Origin: Haloferax larsenii JCM 13917
GTDB taxonomy: Archaea; Halobacteriota; Halobacteria; Halobacteriales; Haloferacaceae
DNA: 64,000 nt
Direction: 5' to 3'
Assembly: GCF_000336955.1 (NCBI RefSeq)
Contig: NZ_AOLI01000009.1
Coordinates: forward strand, 1 to 64,000
In this document: positions 49,760-58,475 of the stretch, in pieces
Layout of the letters: the number at the start of each line of letters is the position of its first letter
Numbering within the stretch: the first letter of the stretch is position 1
Position numbers and translations under genes: made by a program
The notes under the pieces: generated by a model
The model's database searches: none
What the model was told of the DNA's origin: nothing
What the model saw: the letters and a program-made list of their open reading frames with translations, nothing else

Positions 49760-51395
49760 CCCCGCCGAGAGTGACCGGACGCCCGCCGAAATTGACCGAA
49801 TGCCCGCCGAAATTGACCGAACACCAGTCGAAGACGCCGACGTGTGTGTCGTCGGTGCGGGTCCGGCAGGGGGAATCGTCGCCCATCGCCTCGCAGAATC
49901 GGGAGCGTCCGTGGTCGTTCTCGAAGCGGGGCCGCGATTCGACGGCGACAGACAGGAGCAACTGGAACAACACCTCCGCCCCGGACTCGACGACCCGTGG
50001 GGGATGGGCGGCCCGCGCGACGAATTCACGTCGTCTGGCGACTCGTTTTACCCGCTGAACGCCGCCCGCGTGAAGGGTGTCGGCGGGTCGACGCTCCACT
50101 GGCAGGGGATGGTGATGCGCCTCCACGAGCGCGACTTCGAACTCGACTCACGACACGGCGTGGGAGCTGACTGGCCCATCTCGTACGACGACCTGCGCCC
50201 GTTCTACGCCGAAGCGGAGCGCGAACTCGGTGTCGCGGGCGCGATGGACAACCCGTACGCCCCGCCTCGCGAGGAACCGCATCCGCTTCCGGCGTTCCCG
50301 CCGTCGCACTCGGATTCCATCTTCGCGGAGGCCTGCGAGCGACTCGGCATCGACATGCACTCGGTCCCGAACGCCCGCAACTCCGAACCCTACGACGGCC
50401 GCAGCCCGTGTGTCGGCTACGGGACGTGCAAGCCGGTCTGTCCGTCCGGTGCGAAGTACACCGCCGAGTCGCACGTCGAGAAGGCCGAGTCGGCGGGGGC
50501 GCGAGTCATCGACCGCGCCCGCGTGCGCCGACTCGAACACGACTCGACAGGCGAGCGCGTCGTCGCCGCGACCTACACGACACCCGATGGAGAGACCCAC
50601 CGCCAGACTGCGGACCAGTTTGTCCTCGGCTGTGGCGGCGTCGAGAACGTCCGCCTGCTCCTGCTTTCGGAGTCCGAGCAGTACCCAGACGGTCTCGCGA
50701 ACTCCTCGGGACTCGTCGGTCGGTACCTCATGGACCACCTGTTTGCCGGGATGGGCGGTCGGCTCGACAGACCGACCAGACAGAACCACGTCGGCTTCAA
50801 CACCAGCGAAACCCACCAGTTCTACGACGACGCGGAGCCGGTCAACGGTCTCAAACTGGAGTTTCTCAACTACGCCGGGCCGTCGCCCGTCATCGGCGCT
50901 CTCCACGCCGACACGTGGGGCGACGACCTCTTGGGACAGTTGAAGGCAGACTACGGAACCCACGTCGCCATGGGCGCGCTGGTCGAGCAACTCCCCGACG
51001 AGGATAACTACGTCACCATCGACCCGGAGACCACAGACGACCTCGGCGACCCCGTTCCGGCGGTCCACTGGTCTATCGACGACCAGACGAAGGCGGCACT
51101 CGAACGTGCAAACGAGATTCAGCGGACGGTTCTGGAGGAACTCGGTGTCGACGTTGAGTGGGCGGTCGGCCCGGACAACACCGGCCCGGCGTTCCACCAC
51201 ATGGGGACGACTCGAATGGGTGACGACCCCGAATCGAGCGTCGTGAACGCGGAGTGTCGAACACACGACCTACAGAACCTCTGGATAGCCGGGTCGAGTG
51301 TCTTCCCCACCGGCGGCGCGATGAATCCGACGCTCACCATCGCCGCGCTCGCGGTCCGACTTTCGCAGTCGGTCAAGCAGCGAGTGCGAAACTGA
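49752..51395 (+). CDS. GMC-family dehydrogenase (gluconate dehydrogenase-like alpha subunit)
   Basis: 547 residues from ATG 49752 in the overlap with the small subunit. FAD motif VCVVGAGPAGGIVAHRL after an unusual repetitive N-terminus; the Cys-containing CVGYGTCKPVCPSGAKY typical of this dehydrogenase group; C-terminal GSSVFPTGGAMNPTLTIAAL with the active-site His region HHMGTTRMG. It oxidises a sugar acid or sugar alcohol and passes electrons to the membrane. No signal of its own; export likely rides on the Tat-tagged partner. Confidence 0.92.
   Translation: MSNPAESDRTPAEIDRMPAEIDRTPVEDADVCVVGAGPAGGIVAHRLAESGASVVVLEAGPRFDGDRQEQLEQHLRPGLDDPWGMGGPRDEFTSSGDSFYPLNAARVKGVGGSTLHWQGMVMRLHERDFELDSRHGVGADWPISYDDLRPFYAEAERELGVAGAMDNPYAPPREEPHPLPAFPPSHSDSIFAEACERLGIDMHSVPNARNSEPYDGRSPCVGYGTCKPVCPSGAKYTAESHVEKAESAGARVIDRARVRRLEHDSTGERVVAATYTTPDGETHRQTADQFVLGCGGVENVRLLLLSESEQYPDGLANSSGLVGRYLMDHLFAGMGGRLDRPTRQNHVGFNTSETHQFYDDAEPVNGLKLEFLNYAGPSPVIGALHADTWGDDLLGQLKADYGTHVAMGALVEQLPDEDNYVTIDPETTDDLGDPVPAVHWSIDDQTKAALERANEIQRTVLEELGVDVEWAVGPDNTGPAFHHMGTTRMGDDPESSVVNAECRTHDLQNLWIAGSSVFPTGGAMNPTLTIAALAVRLSQSVKQRVRN
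49760..49822. repeat. Three 21-base in-frame repeats at the GMC N-terminus
   Basis: Copies at 49760-49780 (degenerate), 49781-49801 and 49802-49822 (last two nearly identical, GCCCGCCGAAATTGACCGAA each) encode a heptad PAE(S/I)DR(T/M). Each is 7 codons, so length change keeps the frame. No repeat of this kind is seen in other GMC enzymes I recall. Confidence 0.85.
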
Positions 51396-51461
51396 ATCCG
51401 ATTCCATCGTTCTGGGAACGACACCGGTACTGTTTATCCCCGGGATCGCAAACCACGGACT

Positions 51462-52400
51462 ATGAGGAGGCGGCGCTACGTCCACGCAGTGGGTGCGCTC
51501 GGTATCGCCGGTGTCGCGGGGTGTCTCGGCGGAGACGAGAGCCGCCCGAACACCGACGCGGCGGGAAGCGCCGAGACAGAACGCGGCGAGGGGTCTGGCA
51601 GCGGCGAGCGCGACATCGTCCTCGCGACAGCGACGACCGCCTACGACACGGGACTGCTCGACGCACTCCACGAAGAGTTCACCGCACGATTCGGTATCCG
51701 GGTCAAGACGCTCGTACAGGGGACCGGAGCAGCCCTCAGAACCGCGGCTGACGGCGACGCGGATGTCGTCATCGCCCACGCCCGCGAGGCCGAAGACGAG
51801 TTCCTCCGGGCGGGACACGGTATCAACCGCCGAGATTTGATGCACAATGACTTCCTCGTCGTCGGTCCCGAGTCGGACCCGGCAGGCGTCGATTCCGTTG
51901 GGAACGACCCCCTTGCAGCCTTCCAAACAATCGCCGAGAGCGAGTCGCTGTTTCTCTCCCGCGGCGACGACTCCGGGACTCATCGCCGAGAACAGACGCT
52001 GTGGGAACGCTCGCCGGCGACCCCCTCGGGACGATGGTATCAGGCCACCGGCGACGGGATGGGCGACACGCTCAGGCAGGCCAGCAGACGCGGCGCGTAC
52101 ACCCTCGTCGACCGGGGGACGTTCCGCGTCTACGGCGACTCGATTTCACTCGACTCCTTCGTCGAAGGGCCACTCGGCGACGGCCCCGAGAGTCTCCGAA
52201 ACGACTACGGAATCATCCCGACGAACCCCGCCAGACACGACGTTGACTACCCGTCGGCGATGGCCTACGTCGGGTTCCTGACGGGGCGCACAGGGCAGAA
52301 AATTATTCGGACGTTCGGCGAGTCCACCCTGTTCGTTCCAGACGCACTCGGCGACGACCCGACGTTCGACCAGTACGTGCCGGTCGCAGACGACGCCTGA
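51462..52400 (+). CDS. TupA/WtpA-like tungstate or molybdate binding lipoprotein, orphan
   Basis: 312 residues from ATG 51462 with TATA-like GTTTATC 28 bases upstream. Signal RRRRYVHAVGALGIAGVAGC ends in lipobox Cys. The binding protein core starts LATATTAYDTGLLDAL, then VQGTGAALRTAADGDADVVIAHA, MHNDFLVVGPESDPAG, SRGDDSGTHRRE. These match tungstate-binding TupA. No permease or ATPase genes follow; hisC starts 83 bases later. The permease may be elsewhere, or this is a surface sensor. Confidence 0.88.
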   Translation: MRRRRYVHAVGALGIAGVAGCLGGDESRPNTDAAGSAETERGEGSGSGERDIVLATATTAYDTGLLDALHEEFTARFGIRVKTLVQGTGAALRTAADGDADVVIAHAREAEDEFLRAGHGINRRDLMHNDFLVVGPESDPAGVDSVGNDPLAAFQTIAESESLFLSRGDDSGTHRREQTLWERSPATPSGRWYQATGDGMGDTLRQASRRGAYTLVDRGTFRVYGDSISLDSFVEGPLGDGPESLRNDYGIIPTNPARHDVDYPSAMAYVGFLTGRTGQKIIRTFGESTLFVPDALGDDPTFDQYVPVADDA

Positions 52401-52483
52401 AATCGAGCGCTGAGAGACTCGATTCGCAGCAGTATCGACCGCGAGTACGCACCCTTAAGAACCGCGACCCGCATCTTTCGACC

Positions 52484-53569
52484 ATGCAACCACGGGACCT
52501 CTCCGCGCACACTCCCTACGTTCCCGGCCGCGGAACAGAGGAGGTCGCCCGCGAACTCGGGGTGGACCCCGAGGACCTGACGAAACTCTCTTCGAACGAG
52601 AATCCTCACGGTCCGAGTCAACAGGCCGTCGCCGCCATTCAGGACGCCGCGCCGACGGTGAGCGTCTACCCGAAGACGGCTCACACCGACCTGACGGAGA
52701 AGCTGGCCGACAAGTGGGACCTCACGCCCGAACAGGTGTGGGTTTCGCCCGGTGCCGACGGGGCAATCGACTACCTGACGCGAGCGATGCTCGAACCCGA
52801 CGACCGCGTCCTCGAACCGTCGCCCGGCTTTACCTACTACTCGATGAGCGCTCGCTACCACCACGGCGACGCCGTCCAGTACGAGGTGTCGAAGGACGAC
52901 GACTTCGAACAGACCGCCGAGTCGGTCCTCGACGCCTACGACGGCGAGCGCATGGTCTACCTGACGACGCCGCACAACCCGTCGGGGGCGACCTTCGCTA
53001 TCGACGAGATTCGAACCCTCGCCGAATCGGTCGAAGACCACACGCTCCTCGTCGTCGACGAAGCATACGGCGAGTTCTCCGACGAACCGTCGGCCATCGA
53101 CCTGCTCTCGGAGTACGACAACATCGCGGTGTTACGCACGTTCTCGAAGGCCTACGGTCTCGCCGGTCTTCGAATCGGCTACGCCTGCGTCCCCGAGTCG
53201 TGGGCGGACGCCTACGCCCGCGTGAACACGCCGTTCGCGGCCAGCGAACTCGCCTGCCGCGCCGCGCTCGCCGCCCTCGACGACGAGGACCACGTCGAGA
53301 AGACGGTCGAATCGGTCGAGTGGTCCCGCGACTACCTCCGCGCCGAACTCGACGTGCCGACGTGGGAGAGCGCCGGAAACTTCGTTCTCGCACAGGTGGG
53401 CGACGCCACCGCCGTCTCGGAGGCCTCCCAGCGCGAGGGCGTCATCGTCCGCGACTGCACAAGTTTCGGCCTGCCAGAGTGCATCCGCATCTCCTGTGGG
53501 ACGAAAGCACAGACCAAACGCGCCGTCGACGTGCTCAACCGAATCGTCTCGGAGGTGCCGCCCGCGTGA
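52484..53569 (+). CDS. hisC: Histidinol-phosphate aminotransferase
   Basis: 361 residues from ATG 52484 with TATA-like CTTAAG 28 bases upstream. HisC hallmarks: LSSNENPHGPS, YLTTPHNPSGATF, LVVDEAYGEFSD and the PLP-lysine region RTFSKAYGLAGLRIGYA. Converts imidazole acetol phosphate to histidinol phosphate. TGA overlaps the GTG start of AK6 by three bases; the other his genes are not present here, as usual for scattered haloarchaeal his genes. Confidence 0.94.
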   Translation: MQPRDLSAHTPYVPGRGTEEVARELGVDPEDLTKLSSNENPHGPSQQAVAAIQDAAPTVSVYPKTAHTDLTEKLADKWDLTPEQVWVSPGADGAIDYLTRAMLEPDDRVLEPSPGFTYYSMSARYHHGDAVQYEVSKDDDFEQTAESVLDAYDGERMVYLTTPHNPSGATFAIDEIRTLAESVEDHTLLVVDEAYGEFSDEPSAIDLLSEYDNIAVLRTFSKAYGLAGLRIGYACVPESWADAYARVNTPFAASELACRAALAALDDEDHVEKTVESVEWSRDYLRAELDVPTWESAGNFVLAQVGDATAVSEASQREGVIVRDCTSFGLPECIRISCGTKAQTKRAVDVLNRIVSEVPPA

Positions 53570-54075
53570 GAGTCGCCATCACCGGAACCCCCGGAACCGG
53601 GAAGACCACGGCGACGGACGCCGTCGCCGACGCGCTCGACCTCGACGTGGTCCACCTCAACCAACTCGTCAAAGACGAGGGACTGTGGACCGAACGGGAC
53701 GAAGACCGCGACACGCTCGTCGTCGACCTCGACGCCGTGCGCGACCACCTCGGCGACTGGGACGGCATCGTCGAGAGCCACCTCGCTCACCACCTCGATG
53801 CCGACCGAGTCGTCGTCCTTCGCTGCCGCCCGGATATCCTCGAACAGCGCCTGCTCGACCGCGGCGAACCCGAGGCGAAAGCTCGCGAGAACCGCGAGTC
53901 CGAAGCCCTCGACGTCGTTCTGGGCGAGGCCGTCGAGTTCCACGGCGAAGAGTCGGTCTACGAGATAGACACGACCGACCGCGACCCAGAAGCCGTCGCC
54001 GACGACATCGAAGCCGTCGTCTCGGGTGCGCGCGAACCGTCCGCCGGAACCGTCGATTTCATCGAATATCTATGA
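53566..54075 (+). CDS. AK6/Fap7-type adenylate kinase
   Basis: 169 residues from GTG 53566. The frame is open far upstream, but the P-loop VAITGTPGTGKTTATDA follows this start directly. Small nucleoside-monophosphate kinase fold with HLNQLVKDEGLW and LRCRPDILEQRLLDRG. Family members are broad NMP kinases involved in 18S/16S rRNA maturation. Overlaps hisC and the next gene by four bases each side (TGA/ATG). Confidence 0.9.
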   Translation: MRVAITGTPGTGKTTATDAVADALDLDVVHLNQLVKDEGLWTERDEDRDTLVVDLDAVRDHLGDWDGIVESHLAHHLDADRVVVLRCRPDILEQRLLDRGEPEAKARENRESEALDVVLGEAVEFHGEESVYEIDTTDRDPEAVADDIEAVVSGAREPSAGTVDFIEYL

Positions 54076-54674
54076 CGCTCGACCAGTATCGCGACACTGC
54101 CGACAAACTCCTCGTCCCGTTCGTCTCGGCCGCCGACACCGTGGGACTCACCCCCAACGGCGTGAGCGTCATCGCCTTCGGATTCGCCATCGCCGCGGGC
54201 GTCGCCTTCGGCCTCGCCGACCCCCTCTGGTACGGGGCAGGAGCCGTGTTCGTCTTCCTCAACGGCTGGCTTGACCTCGTCGACGGCGCGCTCGCACGCG
54301 AGCAGGGCGTCTCCTCGGAGGCCGGTGACCTGCTCGACCACGTACTCGACCGCTACGCAGACATCGTCGTGCTCGTCGGCCTCGCGGCCGGAATCGAGTC
54401 GTACGCGCTCGGGCTCGCCGCCGTCACGGGCGTCCTCATGACTTCCTACCTCGGGACGCAGATTCAGGCAGTCGGCCTCGGTCGCGCTTACGGCGGCCTC
54501 GTCGGTCGCGCCGACAGACTCGCGCTCATCGGTCTCGTCGGCGTCGCGTCGGCGGTCTACACCGACACCCTCGCCGGATTCACGCTCGTCGGGTGGCTGC
54601 TGGTGTTCTTCGCTATCATCGGCCACCTCACCGCGTTCCAGCGGTTCTGGGGCGCGTGGGGCGACCTAACGTAA
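54072..54674 (+). CDS. CDP-alcohol phosphatidyltransferase
   Basis: 200 residues from ATG 54072 (ATGA overlap with AK6). Motif DLVDGALAREQG-x5-GDLLDHVLDR is the CDP-OH transferase signature (DGxxAR...G...D...D). About five to six membrane helices. Makes a polar archaeal lipid head group (inositol-, glycerol- or serine-phosphate linkage); exact acceptor unknown. Ends the hisC chain. Confidence 0.9.
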   Translation: MTLDQYRDTADKLLVPFVSAADTVGLTPNGVSVIAFGFAIAAGVAFGLADPLWYGAGAVFVFLNGWLDLVDGALAREQGVSSEAGDLLDHVLDRYADIVVLVGLAAGIESYALGLAAVTGVLMTSYLGTQIQAVGLGRAYGGLVGRADRLALIGLVGVASAVYTDTLAGFTLVGWLLVFFAIIGHLTAFQRFWGAWGDLT

Positions 54675-54706
54675 GAAATTAATTCTTCTACATTTTCGGT
54701 CGAGGT

Positions 54707-55147
54707 GTGTCTTCCGTAGTTTCGCCACTTGGTCAGGCTGGTTCGATTGCGCTCCTCGGGACTCTCGTCGTCGCCGAGTCGGTCTGGCTCTCCGAGAATT
54801 CGGCGGCCCGCGGCCATCGATTTCCGAACGTCCTCGGCGCACTCCTCGCCGTGATTCCCATCGGCGCACTCGCGTATCTCGTCGCGTACCGTCCAGAACA
54901 CCCGCGGACGCGTCCCGCGAGTCCAGCCGAGCGAGTCGCACTGACGGTGTTTTTCGCGGCTGCCGGGTCGTTCGCCGCTGTCGGCCTCTTCCCGGTGTCG
55001 GCTTCGGGACTCCGCGAGCTGCTGTATCCGCTTGGTTTGGTCGTGTTGCTGCCGCTTTCGCACCTCGTCGTCTATCGGCGCGGCTATCGCGTGGTGGCCA
55101 GTCCGGTTAGTCGTCAGGTGGCGGCACTTCGCCGTCGCCGAGAATAG
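54707..55147 (+). CDS. Membrane protein, unknown (146 aa)
   Basis: From GTG 54707, 33 bases after the phosphatidyltransferase stop. Four hydrophobic segments: GSIALLGTLVVAESVWL, VLGALLAVIPIGALAYLV, VALTVFFAAAGSFAAVGLF and LLYPLGLVVLLPLSHLVV, then a basic end. No motif. Possibly cotranscribed with the lipid gene. Confidence 0.65.
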   Translation: MSSVVSPLGQAGSIALLGTLVVAESVWLSENSAARGHRFPNVLGALLAVIPIGALAYLVAYRPEHPRTRPASPAERVALTVFFAAAGSFAAVGLFPVSASGLRELLYPLGLVVLLPLSHLVVYRRGYRVVASPVSRQVAALRRRRE

Positions 55148-55239
55148 CAGGGCGAGCTGGGAGACGCGGCCGTGCTCACAATTCGCACCGCGTGGCCGGG
55201 GGCGTGTCTTTTATACGCGGCCGGGGGGTACGTGAGGGT

Positions 55240-55761
55240 ATGCCTCAGTGCGAGATGTGCGGCTCCAACCAAGCCTCTCTGAAGAAAGTGAAGGTGGAAG
55301 GCGCAGAACTACAACTGTGCGACGACTGCGCCGAGTTCGGCACGGAGGTCCGCACCGAGTCGACGTCCTCCAGCACGAGCACCAAGTACTCCACCTCCTC
55401 GTCGAGTTCGAAGGCGTCTCGCTCTTCGGGGTCGTCTTCGTCGTCGTCGAACACCCGCCGTCGTCGCGACATGTTCGACGACATGGACGAGATTGCGGCC
55501 GACTACGACGCTCGCATCCGCGACGCACGCGAGTCCCGCGGCATGAGCCAAGAGGACCTCGCACAGTCGCTCAACGAGAAGGCGAGTCTCATCCGCAAAC
55601 TCGAACGCGGCGACATCCTCCCACCGGACTCCGTCCGCACGAAACTCGAACGCAACCTCGACATCTCGCTCGTCGAGGGCGAAAGCGACGACGAGTCGGA
55701 GTGGTCCGGCGGCAGCGACACGACGACGACCCTCGGCGACGTCGTCAAGCGCAAAGACTGA
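55240..55761 (+). CDS. mbf1: Archaeal multiprotein bridging factor 1
   Basis: 173 residues from ATG 55240; TTTTATAC (55209-55216) is 27-28 bases upstream, supporting it over the longer frame from 55192. N-terminal zinc ribbon CEMCG...CDDC, then an unusually long Ser-rich linker (about residues 44-71, mostly Ser/Thr), then Cro-type HTH MSQEDLAQSLNEKASLIRKLE. aMBF1 binds the small ribosomal subunit and has been linked to translation rather than transcription in archaea. Monocistronic. Confidence 0.93.
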   Translation: MPQCEMCGSNQASLKKVKVEGAELQLCDDCAEFGTEVRTESTSSSTSTKYSTSSSSSKASRSSGSSSSSSNTRRRRDMFDDMDEIAADYDARIRDARESRGMSQEDLAQSLNEKASLIRKLERGDILPPDSVRTKLERNLDISLVEGESDDESEWSGGSDTTTTLGDVVKRKD

Positions 55762-55885
55762 CGAATTCGGTTCAGTTCGTTGCGGACGTCCGTTTCCTCA
55801 CGATTTTCAACGATAGAGACGCCGTCTCGTGGCAACGACGGCCCCGAAAACCAATTTATTAGTCTCGTCGCACCCCACCTTCGGT

Positions 55886-56530
55886 GTGTTCATCCTAGTC
55901 AATCTCAAGGCGTACCCGTGTGACCCCATCGAAGTAGCAACCGCCGCGCGCGACGTCGCCGAGGAGTCCGGCGTCCGCATCGCTGTCTCGCCGCAGGCAG
56001 CAGACATCTCCCGCGTCGCCGACACGGGCGTCGAGACGTGGGCACAGCACGTCGACCCCAACGGCTACGGGAGCCACACCGGAAGCACCCTCGCAGAGGC
56101 CGTCGCCGAAGCGGGGGCGGTCGGCACGCTCATCAACCACTCCGAGAACCGCCTCAAACTCGCCGACATCGACGGGTCGATTCAGGCGGCCGACCGCGCC
56201 GGACTGGAGACCTGTGTCTGTGGCAACAACCCCGCCCAAATCGGCGCTGTCGCCGCACTCGGTCCTGACTCGGTCGCCGTCGAACCGCCGGAACTCATCG
56301 GCGGCGACGTGTCCGTCGCGACTGCGGACCCCGGTATCGTCACCGACGCCGTCGACGCCGCGGCCAACGTAGACGAGGACGTAGACGTGTACTGTGGCGC
56401 TGGCATCTCGACCGGCGACGACGTGGTCACGGCCGAGGAACTCGGCGCGTCCGGTATCCTCCTCGCGTCCGGCGTCGCCAAGGCCGACGACCCGCGCGCG
56501 GCGCTCGAAGACCTCGTCTCGGGCCTGTAG
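55886..56530 (+). CDS. tpiA: Triosephosphate isomerase
   Basis: 214 residues from GTG 55886 (archaeal short form; the frame is open upstream to 55829). Strands with NLKAY (substrate Lys), INHSENR (catalytic His), VEPPELIG (catalytic Glu loop), [11 protein letters not shown] (phosphate loop). TATA-like AATTTATT lies about 30 bases upstream. Interconverts glyceraldehyde-3-phosphate and DHAP. Confidence 0.95.
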   Translation: MFILVNLKAYPCDPIEVATAARDVAEESGVRIAVSPQAADISRVADTGVETWAQHVDPNGYGSHTGSTLAEAVAEAGAVGTLINHSENRLKLADIDGSIQAADRAGLETCVCGNNPAQIGAVAALGPDSVAVEPPELIGGDVSVATADPGIVTDAVDAAANVDEDVDVYCGAGISTGDDVVTAEELGASGILLASGVAKADDPRAALEDLVSGL

Positions 56531-56562
56531 AACCGACTCGAAGAAGCTGTTTTCTGACGACG

Positions 56563-58389
56563 CTACTCGTCGCCGCCAGCGTCGCCGTCGGACAGTAGTT
56601 CGGCCCCGTCGGCAGTACCGCCGACGGCGTCGGCGACGGCGTCAGAGTCGGCGACTTCGTCGGTCTCGTCGAGGAACGCCGCTTCGATAGCCGCGACCGT
56701 CTCGGCCAACTCGTCGGGGTCGAGGAGGTCGTCGTACTCGTCGCGGACGAGGTCCGGCAGGGCGTACTCGTAGATACCACGCCCGGCGTGTCGGATGAAC
56801 CCTGCCCGACGAAGTGGCCTGTTTCGACCGTATGCGAGGTGCTGGTCGGCTGTCTCACCCGCCGCGACGTGCGCCGTGACCGGGTCGGAGACGTGCCGCT
56901 CGCGGTAGTGCTGGAGCATTCCGTGGTGAACGTCGCTCAGTGCGCCCACGACGGCCGTCATTCGGTCGACCACGTCGCGTCGGTCCTGCGCACCCGGTGC
57001 CGGTTGCAGGTCCGCCGGTTCGAAGTCGCCCATCTCGCTCTCGAAGTCGAACTCGTCGTCGGACCCTGATGCCGTGGTATCTTCGAGATGGCCGAACCCG
57101 TGGGTCGGCCACGGCGGCCCGTCGGGTGCTTCGAGCAGTGGTCTGGGAGGCGTGTCAGATGCGGCTTGCAGTTCGCTCGCATCGTCGGCAACCTCGGCGT
57201 CTGTGTTCGCCGTCGCCTCGGCAACGTCTTCGTCACTCGGTTCGCCAGCGCTCTGATTGTACTCTCCGAGCGCGGCTTGCTTCTCTTCGGGGCGATTCAG
57301 ATTTCTCCCCGAGCCACCGCGATAGGGCGCTTCCGCCTTCTGGAACATCGCCTGTGCGAACTGGTCTGCCATCCGCGAGAGGTCGCGGGCCTCCTCTAAC
57401 TCGCGTTCGAGTTGTCGGATTTTGGCCTCCTTCTTTTCGAGTTCCTGTTTCAAGTCGGCGATTTCGCTCTCACGGCGGGCTTTCTCGTCGGATATCTCTT
57501 TGAGGTCCGAGACGAGGTCGCCGTCGACAGACTTCAGGTCGGGACGCTCGAAGTCGTCGAGGCCGGGCGTCGCACCCGCGTCGAACGTCTGCTTCTTGTG
57601 GAACTGGACGCGCCGAATCGACTCCGACCAGTCGGTGACGAGGAATCCCTCGCCGTTGCCCATGTCCTCGATGGCGTCGGCGTACTCCGACCCGAGGATG
57701 CGACCGACGACTTTCGTGTCGTTGCGCCAGGTGAGGCGGTGCCAGACGAGCCAGTCACACTGGGTGATGAAGTCCTTCTTGACGTCCGCGGGGCGCTGTG
57801 AGATACCGACGACGCCGAGGCCGTGTTTTCGCCCGCGCTTGCCGATTTTGATGAGCATCTTGCCCGCTTCGTCCATCCCGCCCTTTTCGGGGATGTACTC
57901 GTGGCACTCCTCGATGAGCATCAAGAACGGCTTTTTCAGCTTCTTCTCCTTGGCGAAGAGGTGCTTTGCGACCTCGGTCACTAACTCGTCGGCCGCGGCG
58001 TCGTCGAGGTAGCCGGACACGTCGAGGATAATCGGCACGTTCTGTTCGAGCGCGAGCGTCGCGAGTCGCTCTGCGTGTTCGGGACTCACCTGAATGTCGC
58101 ACTCGTCGTCCGCGCCCGCGTGAAGCAGTTCGAACTCCTGTTTGAGTCCGTAGTACTCGCCGTCGGTGTCGACGATGAGCACTGGGAAGTTCGACGACAG
58201 CAGGTTCTCTATCATGACCGAGGCCGTGTTCGACTTCCCGGACCCGGATTTGCCCGTGATGAACCCCCGGCCGGTCAAGATATCGACGACCGGTAATTCG
58301 ACCGTCGTGCCCGGGTCTTCGGTGCCCACTCCCCCTGGACCGTCGCTAATCTCGGCAACCGAGATGGTTTCCGTGTCCGAATCCGTCAT
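56563..58389 (-). CDS. HerA-like ATPase (DUF87) with coiled coil
   Basis: 608 residues from ATG 58389 (frame open to 58443, upstream part not conserved-looking). Walker A FITGKSGSGKSNTASVM, Walker B FLMLIEECHEYIPEKGGMD, arginine-containing GLGVVGISQRPADVKKDF. A coiled coil (about 310-350, rich in Glu/Lys/Arg/Leu, EKARRESEIADLKQELEKKE) separates an acidic C-terminal part. HerA ATPases move DNA in repair or partition. A separate NurA gene is not adjacent. Divergent from the kinase gene (86 bases). Confidence 0.88.
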   Translation of the reverse strand: MTDSDTETISVAEISDGPGGVGTEDPGTTVELPVVDILTGRGFITGKSGSGKSNTASVMIENLLSSNFPVLIVDTDGEYYGLKQEFELLHAGADDECDIQVSPEHAERLATLALEQNVPIILDVSGYLDDAAADELVTEVAKHLFAKEKKLKKPFLMLIEECHEYIPEKGGMDEAGKMLIKIGKRGRKHGLGVVGISQRPADVKKDFITQCDWLVWHRLTWRNDTKVVGRILGSEYADAIEDMGNGEGFLVTDWSESIRRVQFHKKQTFDAGATPGLDDFERPDLKSVDGDLVSDLKEISDEKARRESEIADLKQELEKKEAKIRQLERELEEARDLSRMADQFAQAMFQKAEAPYRGGSGRNLNRPEEKQAALGEYNQSAGEPSDEDVAEATANTDAEVADDASELQAASDTPPRPLLEAPDGPPWPTHGFGHLEDTTASGSDDEFDFESEMGDFEPADLQPAPGAQDRRDVVDRMTAVVGALSDVHHGMLQHYRERHVSDPVTAHVAAGETADQHLAYGRNRPLRRAGFIRHAGRGIYEYALPDLVRDEYDDLLDPDELAETVAAIEAAFLDETDEVADSDAVADAVGGTADGAELLSDGDAGGDE

Positions 58390-58475
58390 CCGGTTTTTTC
58401 GACTCTTTCGGGGGTCATAGTTCCTCCCCTCCCGACGAGTCAAGTTTTATCACGCATCAACGTAAGTTCCGGTCG

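Noticed and set aside
52714-53565. Upstream extension of the AK6 frame over hisC
   Set aside because: The frame is open, but the P-loop begins directly after GTG 53566 and the extension is an Arg-rich shadow of hisC.
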